Assembly: GCA_963693305.1 (NCBI GenBank)
Contig: OY855905.1
Coordinates: 18,533,937-18,597,936, forward strand
From: Meandrina meandrites
Lineage: Eukaryota > Cnidaria > Anthozoa > Scleractinia > Meandrinidae
Direction of reading: 5' to 3'
Length of the DNA: 64,000 nt
The first letter of the stretch is position 1. Each line of letters begins with the position of its first letter. Below the pieces are notes generated by a model. The model saw only the letters and a list, made by a program, of their open reading frames with translations, was not told the DNA's origin and ran no database searches. A program made the translations under genes and the position numbers. This document shows positions 13,401 to 21,211 of this stretch, in pieces.

Positions 13401-16400
13401 GAAACAAAAAAGAACATCGATGTGTGCTTTCAGAAAATGCTGTCTTGTTTGTCAAATGCCACGCAACGAAAAGTAAACAGTCTTAAATTTGCATACGTGC
13501 TGAACAGCAATGCCCAGTAATATGGTATGTCAACAAGAAAGAAATTCCGAGAAAATTGTTTGCGTATGGCTTCCTTGTGAATGACAGAAACTAGTTCGGC
13601 CAATTTCATTTTGTTTACTAGCCAAAGTGGCTAGTGGAAATCGAAAACCCACTAGCCAAAACTGAATTTCTACTAGTCTGTGGCTAGTTGGCTACCGTTA
13701 GTGTCGAGCCCTGATTGTTTTATATTTGATTCCCCATTTCTTCGTATAATTTTATATCCCGCGAGAGCGCCTCTGCTAGCGCGCGGGGTAGTGGCTTCTT
13801 ATTGCGCAGTACTGACCTGCACGCAAATCACGTGCGCCTTTCGAATGCATATACTTCAAAGAAACACTACATTTGCTGGTGGGAATTGCATTCTATTTTG
13901 CCAATTAACAGCAGGAGAAATCTGAGGGTGGCGACAAATTTCTCAACAACAGAATCAAAATATATCGGTCTGTTTCCGAACGCGTGGATTTCACTTACAT
14001 ATAGGACATATAGAGGCTCAGTATTCCTGCTCATAAATGAAGAGATTTCTGACAAATTATGGGAGTCAGCACTCGCAGACCCTTTTCAATTTACTATCTA
14101 CTCCAGACAAAAGGCATCTTTATCACGATATGGTGCAAGAGAGGATGCATCGTATTATAAAGCTATGTACATTTGCTGACCTTAGAAGGCTGATCAATCT
14201 GACGGATTTGTTTCGATTCACGACACATGATTTACTCTTTTTAAGTTTATTTCCTTTCATATTTAAGCACTGAAGCACTACCTTTTTTATCTTGGACATC
14301 ATTGAACAGCATAGGGTCTCTCTCCTTGTCATTCTCATTTATGAAGAGACGCTTGGCGTGTTTTCCTCTTATCAGAAGCATGCAAAAGCAAATCTGCCTT
14401 CCACACCTGTGACGTAGCATCACGTGATGTACCAAAATCCGAACGTTTTCAAAATGGCCGCCAAATTGGCGTAAAAGAAAATTCGTAGTAAATTCATTTT
14501 GGCCGACATCTTTAAAATTTTACCTTCTAAAGATTCCTGTGTGCTATAAACAACTTAAAGAAAAAAAATAAAAAATCGGGGTAAATTTCCCAAGAGTTGC
14601 CCTTTAACAAGGTCAAAGACAGACCTCACGCTAAGTAACCCAGATAAGAAGATGTGGTGATATTCGGCCGGGATGGGAGCTGCAAACAGGAGCGGGAAGC
14701 AGGAATTTCAAGAAAGAGCCGGAGCGGGATTTTGAGAATCTTTACGGAAAGTTTTTTCGTAACTGCATAAAATGTAATTAACAAAATTTGACTGGAACAA
14801 ATTGCTTGATCTGTGTAGCGGTGTAGGGTTTCAAGTACGGAATAGGTTAATAGTGTAGTGTGTCAAATTTATATAGTTGCGGTTACACATCGTCCTTTTA
14901 ACATGGTAAAAGAGCTCTTTACCTCGGGAAACTCACAAATAGAGAGGACGTTTTTTTGGTAAATATCATAAATAATATGTGCTCTGTCATTTTGTTTTTC
15001 CGCGTGCTTTGTAATTTTGTTTTCCCGGGTGTTTTGTCATTTTCATGGCCTGTTCACCATTTTTATTTCCCGCTTATGAAAGAAAAAAGACTAAAAATTA
15101 TCTCAGCAAAATGTTCCCCCAAGGTAAAATTATGGCGGTGTGAAAAAGAACAAAAGAATCGCCCATGAAAGTTACCGAGGCAAATAGGTAGGTTTTCCAA
15201 GTACCCCAAGATAAAATGACCAATCGTGAGGCAAACCTCAAAGATAAGCAAATAAAATAAACAGAGAATTTGAAATTAAATATGATGGCGTGAGGTTTAG
15301 ATTTCCTGAGGTCAACTTTGCGTGTTCAAGGCAGCAAAAACGTGGTCTTTCTTAGAATCATGGCTTGATGGCTTGCTGATTTGTAAGTAATATAAATGCC
15401 ATTTTTTTGTGGAAATTTGACGTTTAAATACAACACTAGTGAAGGAAGATCTATAGTGCGTTTTCTTATATGTATTTCGATTTCATCTCAAGGTTTAGAA
15501 AAATCCAACAAAGAGATTTATATAAACGGAGTCTTTGCCTTCTATTTCTTCGCTGTCTGAAATACTGACATAACAAAGCAGTAGAGGACTGTCGAAAGAG
15601 TATAAATAATAAAAGCGAGATGATGCTAAGTAAGCACCCTCGTATTGCCCATTTTTGCATTTCGCGCCGAAAACAGTATGAAAAATTGACCTTGGTAAAG
15701 TGTTAGGTGTGTGACCGCAAACACCTCGGTAACGTATTCCCGCGGTGAATTTACCTTGGTGTTATTTACCTTGGGAATGCTATTTGCCTGGGTATGTGTA
15801 AAACGTTCACAAGAAACATGTGTAAAATACTCTATTTTCTGATATTGTTCTTTGATCGTTAAAAACGGGCAATAAATACTACTTATTAACCTCGTCCGTT
15901 CGGTCATTACAGGGAAATCTCAGACCTCGGCCTTGATGTATTGACCGAGCGATAGCGAGGTCAATACATCAAGGCCGAGGTCTGAGATTTCCCTGTAATG
16001 ACCGAACGGATGAGGTTAATAAGTTATTTATTATATGGCCTTTTTATCGCTGAAAAAGGGAAACGTTTTTCAATATCCGCTTGCGCGCGCAAGAGGTCAT
16101 TCGAGATCATGCGATCCAAACCAGAAGAAACAGTTTCTTTGACAGTGAGGCAATTTTTGTCTTCATTACGCTAAGATCTAGGGCAAATTTAACCACTTTA
16201 ATTTTCACAAAACAAACTGACCTGTGTTAATAAGTGTTTGACCCTTAAAAAGTTATAAAAAGCTAAGGCAAGAAAAATTTTCATAATGCCCGGTCATTAC
16301 AAGAAAATCTTGCCCGCTCATCAGCCAATCAGAGCGCGCATACTATTGTAGCCGTATAATAAATAACAAAAGAAATGGAAAACTTTGCAAAACGTTGGCG

Positions 16401-18312
16401 CAAGGAGGTGAAGTGGGGGACGAGTGCTTCGAGTAACGCTCAATTCCTCTTGCGTTCAGTTTGCGTCGGAAATAGAGAGGACTCTGTCATTTTGTTTTCC
16501 CGCCTGTTCGCCATTTTTATTTCCCGCGTATGGAAAAAGAAGACTAAATATTATCCCAGCAAAATGTTCCCCCGTCTCTGCTTTCCCTATCCCCGGATAT
16601 GGTAAATTTTCTAAGAAAACCTATTTTTTTAGTGGCGCGAAAGTCTTTAATGAACTCCCTGTAAATATTGCAAGGGTAAATAACATACAAGCTTTTTGCG
16701 GCCTAGCAAAACATTTACTTTTATAATAACTATTTAGTAAAGTATATTTTAATCCCTTTTTGACTGACACGAGACAGCCCAAAGGGCCTTTGATTTATCA
16801 CCTTGTGGCTGTGCTTTGTAGGAGGAAAAATTTTATTATGGCGATGTATTGAAGCACACAGATGTGAAAATCAAGAGTCTGCTCACTCCTGATTGTGGAG
16901 CAAGTGTCCTGGAAGAAAAGGTATATAGCATGGTAATCCTTGTATTCATAAACTGATCAACGTATCAACTGTCTTGTAATTCAATACACTGTAAACAAGT
17001 AGGTTCACGACGAGAAGTAAAAGAAAATGAAACATAAAGAGAGGTATATAGGATTTATTAAAGAAAATGAACATTTCAAACTTGAGACTGGATTACAGAA
17101 AAGAAACTGGTTAACTGATTAAATGGACTGACTGTATAGATTTAGGAAATTTTACTTGCACTGTATATAGCCTCCTCCGCAGACGTTCTTTTGGCTCGTC
17201 ACGCATTCCTCCCCAAAAAAGATTCCGTGACGAGCCAAAGGAACGTCTGCGAAGGAGGCTACACTGTATAGTGAACAGACAATTATGTCATGGCAAAGAC
17301 ACAAATTTGGAAATATAGAATATGTTCCTTATATATTTAATATCGTAGTCATTGAAAATCATTGCAGCTTATTTTGTATGCTTTTTGTCCATTTGCAGCC
17401 TGAGAAGATGGCAGAGGGGTTGCTTCTGTTTATTCAAGGACTAGGGCTCGGTAAGATTTCTATTCTGCATGTTTTTCTTTGTAAGTCACATTAGAGTGTA
17501 AAGAATATATTGTTTTGCAGTTTTCCTAGTAATCGACTAACGGTTAAGTTGGCGATCTTTGAGTTTACATGTAATGAAGTCCTTCCATTAAGTTAGGGAT
17601 AACTTCGTGAAGATTATTTGAAGAAATTACAGTGCGAAGTTTCAAAAATGGTGGACACTTTGTGGAAAGAAAAGCCCAAACTTCTGATCTCTTTTTGGGG
17701 TAAAGAAACGATACAAATAAACGTATGGGATAAACTGTAGCAATAATATCGGAATAATAGAATTTCCGGAGTAGTATCTATGGAAGCCGCGGGTTTCGCC
17801 CATGAAGCGCTTCGCCCAGAAGCAAGCGCGCTAAACACATGAGTATACCTCGTACTTATCCATTCTAAACCATTCTCGTTTTGGGCGAAACAATGTGGGC
17901 GAAACTCGTTATGGGCGAAACTCGCTAAATATTCTAGGAGAAATATTCTAGGAGCGAACGCGGTAAGTGTACTCTGAAAGTTGGGTGCGAACTCGGACGG
18001 TGCGAACACGATTGGGAGCGAAACCTCCTGCTACCGTTTCCTTTGTAACCGTTGTTTGAGTCGTCACGCAACGGTTCTTCAGAAACATTGCGTGACGACC
18101 CAAATAACGGCGATCGCTCGTGCATCTAGAACTGACAAAAATACATTTTACTGCTGTTGTAAAAAGGAGCGATAAAGGGCCAAGCAGCGTTTTGTTAAAC
18201 TGAAACTTTTTTCATTTTCTTTTCAGTCCCAACACTGCGCACACGCTCAATGTCTCGAACCAGTTCTACGTCATCCACTGGATCTAGAACCCAGTCTATG
18301 AGTGAGGATTGA
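1438..18312 (+). CDS. NDRG: NDRG-family protein, 3' twelve coding exons (5' end outside window)
   Basis: Coding exons are 1438-1529, 1950-1978, 2322-2384, 5207-5267, 6244-6333, 6732-6809, 6994-7097, 7316-7357, 9349-9406, 16822-16920, 17399-17450 and 18227-18312 (TGA). Every junction is AG/GT and phase is continuous, giving 284 residues. Recognisable NDRG landmarks are KTCFE, HVDAPG, GVGAGANVLTELA, VNAYNGRGDL, the GLLLFIQGLG helix and a Ser/Thr/Arg-rich tail with SRTSSTSSTGSRT and SMSED. NDRG proteins have an alpha/beta-hydrolase fold but no catalytic triad; here the nucleophile-elbow position reads GVGAGA, without serine. The family is cytoplasmic and linked to differentiation, stress response and trafficking; the serine-rich tail resembles the phosphorylated tail of vertebrate members. 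The upstream exon must supply one base to the first codon here. The paralogue (NDRG1/2/3/4) cannot be assigned. The 7.4-kb intron 9407-16821 is inflated by several transposons. Confidence 0.93.
2442..4147. mobile_element. Non-autonomous hAT element with 8-bp TSD, in an NDRG intron
   Basis: The element starts CAAGGCTGCTGCCTAA and ends TTAGGCAGCAGCCTTG, a perfect 16-bp terminal inverted repeat. It is flanked by exact 8-bp duplications CCTTAAGT at 2434-2441 and 4148-4155. An 8-bp duplication with CA..TG ends is the hAT signature. The 1.7-kb interior has no long ORF and no transposase motif, so it must have been mobilised in trans. A run of about 18 G lies near 3952-3969. Confidence 0.85.
4430..5122. 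mobile_element. Left-truncated pogo/Tigger-like MITE
   Basis: The right end ATTCCACTG followed by TA (5115-5124), with nearby 'gtgtccatattaagcgggtg', matches the right end of the intact MITE at 19527-20338. Internal pieces such as 'tttaattgtactgtaactgt' also correspond. No left terminus was found, so the copy is truncated or decayed and the left limit given is approximate. Confidence 0.55.
5513..6086. mobile_element. hAT5-type MITE (5-bp TSD)
   Basis: The 574-bp element begins CAGGGCTTGAAATT and ends AATTTCAAGCCCTG. The flanking direct repeat is exactly GTCTG on both sides (5508-5512 and 6087-6091). CAGGG termini with 5-bp duplications fit the hAT5 subgroup rather than classical 8-bp hATs. 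There is no transposase; the element lies in an NDRG intron. Confidence 0.75.
7358..9348. other. NDRG intron with inverted-repeat DNA, no gene
   Basis: No coding exon was recognised. A strong hairpin at 8708-8762 pairs GAGGTGATAGTTGAT with ATCAACTATCACCTC around a 'cggccttcggcc' loop. It sits inside a longer stretch bounded by 'aacaattagat' and 'atctaattgtt', which looks like a fold-back MITE. The rest is AT-rich single-copy-looking intron. Confidence 0.5.
10160..10460 (+). pseudogene. PIF/Harbinger DDE transposase fragment, decayed
   Basis: Translated pieces match the C-terminal half of Harbinger DDE_4 transposases: LLAGDSAY (second catalytic Asp), WLVKPYPDRGRLT, RRKF, then VVERAFGMLK (catalytic Glu region), followed by KKVGQKTSIL. 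A frameshift with a stop occurs near 10335 and a TGA near 10395, so it is not functional. It lies in an NDRG intron on the gene's sense strand. The N-terminal half of the transposase was not found. Confidence 0.75.
10716..11054 (-). CDS. Possible second Harbinger protein (unrecognised 112-aa ORF)
   Basis: A 112-codon ORF on the strand opposite to the decayed Harbinger transposase, about 260 bp away. It is rich in Lys, Arg and Ser, with an RKKRTNFLKRGPP segment and a C-terminal helix-forming stretch (DLARLWKMEFRKLKK). PIF/Harbinger elements carry a transposase and a second Myb/SANT-like DNA-binding protein, often in opposite orientation, so position and basic character fit that role. No SANT domain is clearly visible here; the visible part could be the tail of such a protein. 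It may equally be non-functional residue. Confidence 0.35.
   Translation of the reverse strand: MPSPQSSVASDVEVLATANTKRKNLALSLLTGLRKKRTNFLKRGPPNSVSCGEFHKEKNKNVSKKPENATAGEETAAESRVRVNSSSSGSDLARLWKMEFRKLKKTSPISTS
11189..14603. mobile_element. 3.4-kb TTAA-flanked DNA element (Kolobok- or piggyBac-like)
   Basis: The terminal inverted repeats are AGGGCAACTCTTGG and CCAAGAGTTGCCCT, flanked by TTAA at 11185-11188 and 14604-14607. Subterminal sequence is also inverted (CACAGGTGTGGAA near 11371 against TTCCACACCTGTG near 14399). TTAA targets are used by Kolobok and piggyBac; the AGGG terminus leans toward Kolobok, which is an inference. No transposase was recognised in the interior ORFs (such as 11979-12206 and 13802-14179). 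A hAT5-like element is nested at 12668-13713. Confidence 0.7.
12668..13713. mobile_element. hAT5-type element nested in the TTAA element
   Basis: The 1,046-bp element begins CAGGGCTCGACACTAAC and ends GTTAGTGTCGAGCCCTG, a perfect 17-bp inverted terminus. The flanking direct repeat is ATTGT on both sides (12663-12667 and 13714-13718). Just inside each end, 'actagcc'/'ggctagt' motifs are repeated many times in both orientations, as in subterminal transposase-binding repeats. No transposase is encoded. It inserted after the surrounding TTAA element. Confidence 0.78.
14640..15880. other. NDRG intron, no gene recognised
   Basis: Two stretches resemble each other: 'tctgtcattttgtttt' plus 'cgcc' or 'accatttttatttcccg', near 14984-15075 and again near 16485-16530. 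This suggests a dispersed or duplicated repeat with an unknown boundary. ORFs here are short and match no family known to me. Confidence 0.35.
15881..16024. repeat. Near-perfect 66-bp-arm palindrome
   Basis: The left arm 15881-15946 and right arm 15959-16024 are reverse complements with one visible mismatch ('cctcgtccg' against 'cctcatccg'), around a 12-base centre that is itself partly self-complementary. The near identity implies either recent origin or strand correction. It may be the tip of a MITE running to about 16370, where 'cggtcattac' recurs followed by 'agaaaatct'. Confidence 0.85.
17160..17270. repeat. Fold-back MITE
   Basis: Arms of about 40 bp face each other: TAGCCTCCTCCGCAGACGTT against AACGTCTGCGAAGGAGGCTA, with GGCTCGTCACG against CGTGACGAGCC inside, around a 22-base loop. 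Related CGTCACGC motifs occur in the hairpin at 18049-18110 and beside the one at 20786-20883, suggesting one fold-back family. Confidence 0.75.
18049..18110. repeat. Short fold-back repeat in the last NDRG intron
   Basis: CCGTTGTTTGAGTCGTCACG is inverted as CGTGACGACCCAAATAACGG after a 16-base loop, with two mismatches in 23 pairs. It lies about 120 bp upstream of the last coding exon. Confidence 0.7.
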
Positions 18313-18785
18313 TCACAGTGACAAACCTGGATGTGTTTTGATGACTTCCTCTTCCGTATATAGATTTTTGAGTGGTGGAATGTCAAGAAGGATTTTAACG
18401 CGTCTACAATGACTGTTTTTTAGCCGACGATATTGATATACTACGTGGATAAATATGATACCATTAAAGTGGTTGGCGTTCGATAAGATGATTGTAAAAA
18501 TCATTCCGCAAAATTGTACTGAATTGATGTAACTTAATTGTATGGAAGGAAATAATGTAACATCGTTTCTCTCAGCGGTAATGCTAACATGACTGCGTTG
18601 CAAGCCTTTGCACTCTGTTATGGATTTAAAGTTGCTTTCTTGGTCATTGCACACATGAAAAACTCTTGGTAGCAGCTTGTTGAGAATGAGAGATTTAAAA
18701 TCTTCTTTGTCTTTTTCATCGAGGCCGTCTATTTTTGCAGTTGCTTTACTCGCGCAACTACAATAAAATTTGTCATAATTCTTTT
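18313..18785 (+). other. NDRG 3' UTR with candidate poly(A) signal
   Basis: This AT-rich stretch follows the NDRG stop codon and has no convincing coding potential. The first good AATAAA hexamer is at 18762-18767, so a 3' end near 18785 is plausible. The end is inferred from the hexamer alone. Confidence 0.45.
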
Positions 18786-19526
18786 ATCAGTCGTAGTCGT
18801 TTCTGTTTTACTCAAATCTTTTACTATATTGCCCTTTTGACAAGCAACCTTTTAAAAAACATCGAAAGAAGAAATTGAATGTACGGTAGTGCTCGATTTC
18901 ACACCACTGAGAAGCGCTGATTTGGTAGCTTTTCTTTTGTAATGATGTCGTAACACCACATACAGAGTTTCTTCCTCGTTCACGAGCAAAATCCGCCAGT
19001 AGATGAAGATATCAAATTCGCGGGTTCCAAATTTGTCCCCGAACGTAAAAGCATGAGATGTAGACGGGGTCTCGGGTGAAGATGGGCGAGGTAAGAGGGG
19101 GAGAACGAGGGCGATTTGATTCATTTTCGTTGTCGTTCTTTCCCTATTCCCTTTCTATCTTGCCTTCCTCAAACGACGATCGGCTAAAGAAGAGATGATC
19201 TTTGTCGTTGAAATAGTAAAAGAAGAACGGGTCTTTGGGGCCTTAGGGAAGAGAGCAATTGATACATTTCTTTATATGTAGCCACGAACTGTTTCAATTG
19301 TTCCAACGTGGTAACCCCAGTGGGCCAAGAAGGGGGGGGGGGGGGGGGGGGGTGTGTTCCAGGCTCTCGATCAGTGGGGCAATCGCGAGAGAAAATGAGG
19401 ACGGAGGGAGGGGGGAGAGACAAATAAACACGCTTCGCCCGCACTTGCCCCACTGTTTTATTTCGTCCTTTTCGAGTCTGTGGCTATAACGTGAAGTAAT
19501 AGTCAACGCAAAAACCATTCAAATTA
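18786..19526. other. Intergenic DNA between NDRG and TRMT1
   Basis: No gene was recognised. A run of about 21 G at 19331-19351 is the main feature; the Gly/Pro-rich ORFs across it are artefacts of the homopolymer. Its length should be treated with caution because such runs are often misassembled. Confidence 0.5.
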
Positions 19527-20338
19527 CAGTGGAACCCCGTTAATACGGACACCAAGGGGACAGGCCAAATTGTCCGTATTAACGGGGTGTCCGTATTAAG
19601 CGGTGTCTCAGAAAAAAAGTCACGGATGCATGTTTTCTCGACGCAAAGACGAAGGCAAACCTTTTTACGGCAACAAAACGTTGTTTAATTGTACTGTAAC
19701 TGTAACAGATGAAAACTGAACTCTGACTAAAATTAATAGTTTTTACAAAGACCTTATGATTTAGTCATACACTCGAACTAAACTTTAATAAACTCAACAG
19801 TGGAATTATTTGACAATGTCGCAACTTTAACGCATTTCAACAGCAACAGAACGTTTTCTATAAAGTTTCCTTAACTGAAACTCGTATCCGTTCTTAAACT
19901 CTACCAACCAGTGACCAAACCATTTGAAAAAGTCGGTAACTGTACTTTGCACGGAAGCTTTTAGGTTGGGACACAAGCAATAGCTGCAGCAAAAGGCAAA
20001 GAAAGTGAAAGGGTCAAACACCGGAAGTCACGCTACTAAGCTTCTCTTTGTAATAAAATGGTTTTAACTCTTCGAATTCTGTCATTATTTGACCAGGGTC
20101 CCATGTCTTCAAGCTAGCAAATAATCGTGACAATGAAAATTCACAGTGCACAGATAAATAGTGTCCGTAAAACGGGGTTGACAATGTATAAGAGTTTGCC
20201 ACTCGGGACACGGAAAAGTGTCCGTTGTCCGTATTAACGGGTGTCCGTATTAATTTAAGAGAAAATGTATGAGGTTTTCGTCGGGACCAACGAAACTGTC
20301 CGTAATAGCGGGTGTCCATATTAAGCGGGGTTCCACTG
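19527..20338. mobile_element. Pogo/Tigger-like MITE with TA duplication
   Basis: Ends are CAGTGGAACCCCG and CGGGGTTCCACTG, each flanked by TA (19525-19526 and 20339-20340). Inside both ends the phrase 'tgtccgtatta' is repeated in several orientations. TA duplication plus CAGTGGAACC-type termini fit a non-autonomous Tc1/mariner (pogo/Tigger) element. It lies in the spacer upstream of TRMT1. A truncated relative lies at 4430-5122. Confidence 0.75.
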
Positions 20339-20414
20339 TACTCAAATTTGCTATTTTGAGCCACAGAGACGACGAAATAAAAACAAAATTGAGGTAGAGT
20401 CACGTTTATTTTGA

Positions 20415-20462
20415 GCTTGCATGCGTAGACATTTAATGAAATGTCTACACATGTAAGCTCAA
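20415..20462. repeat. Short hairpin
   Basis: GAGCTTGCATGCGTAGACAT is inverted as ATGTCTACACATGTAAGCTC with a few mismatches and a short central loop. It is a small fold-back in the spacer upstream of TRMT1. Confidence 0.55.
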
Positions 20463-20785
20463 TACGTACAATATTTTACTATGATAAGACCTTTTCGACA
20501 TTCTCATACATTTCTGTATTTCAAACAAACAGTCACACCGCTTGTATGCGCCCCCTTTCTGAACTTCAATAACATGCAATCTCGTGAATGTGATACACTT
20601 ATCAATCAGCATAACCGCGACGCACCAATCAGAAGCCCCGTTCGAGGGCGAACGGGTTTTTCAGAATCGTGGGGTTTGCCTGCAAGCGTTCCCTCGCTGC
20701 CCCACCCCCTCCCTGCTTTGCGCGACCAGAATCTTCGCTCGCACGCGACACATAGTAGAACTTCGCTGGCACGGCCTTAGCCAAC

Positions 20786-20883
20786 GTAGCTTGGCGTTCT
20801 AGTCAGTCACGGAGAGCGAGAAATCGCGAGAAATCGGGCGCTCGTTTTCTCGCTCTCCCTGACTGACTAGAACGCAAAGCTAC
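20786..20883. repeat. Long hairpin upstream of TRMT1
   Basis: TAGCTTGGCGTTCTAGTCAG on the left pairs with the inverted CTGACTAGAACGCAAAGCTA on the right, followed inward by 'ggagagcgag' and 'ctcgctctcc'. The motif CGTGACGAGCCC just outside (20902-20913) resembles the fold-back at 17160-17270. Confidence 0.75.
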
Positions 20884-20989
20884 GCTGGCGAGCACGGCCT
20901 GCGTGACGAGCCCAAAGAGCGTCTGCGTATGAGGCTAACCCCCCTTCCTCCCCTCCCCCCCGGGAGAGAGGTGCAGTAGAAATTTTGTG

Positions 20990-21211
20990 ATATCTTATAT
21001 GACGATGAACCGTGTTATCGTCGTCTGACTGAAGGCTCACGCCAACAAATTCAACATGGCGGACATGGCGGCAGTTTTGGAGGCAGTTCATGGCGGCGTT
21101 GGAAAGATGAACTTTCCCATTTAGTCTGTTTTAATCGTCTGGTAGTTTCTTTCGGTGGGAATATTTCAAGCAGTCTTAAAGTTTCCCGAGGAATAAGTTA
21201 AAGATTAAAAA
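20990..21211 (+). promoter_or_regulatory. TRMT1 promoter / 5' UTR with repeated ATGGCGG motifs and a uORF
   Basis: AACATGGCGGACATGGCGGC at 21054-21073, plus a further ATGGCGGC at about 21089, resemble the YY1-type element (AAGATGGCGGC) found over start sites of housekeeping genes. If the transcript starts upstream, ATG at 21056 opens a 22-codon upstream ORF ending with TAG at 21122-21124, before the TRMT1 start at 21212. No TATA box is evident. The start site is not known from sequence alone. Confidence 0.45.

Noticed and set aside
13802..14179. 125-codon ORF in the TTAA element as a transposase
   Set aside because: No DDE-type motif, zinc ligands or family resemblance was seen, and the frame overlaps other short ORFs.
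19259..19518. Gly-rich and Pro-rich ORFs on both strands
   Set aside because: They are generated by a G homopolymer and match nothing known.
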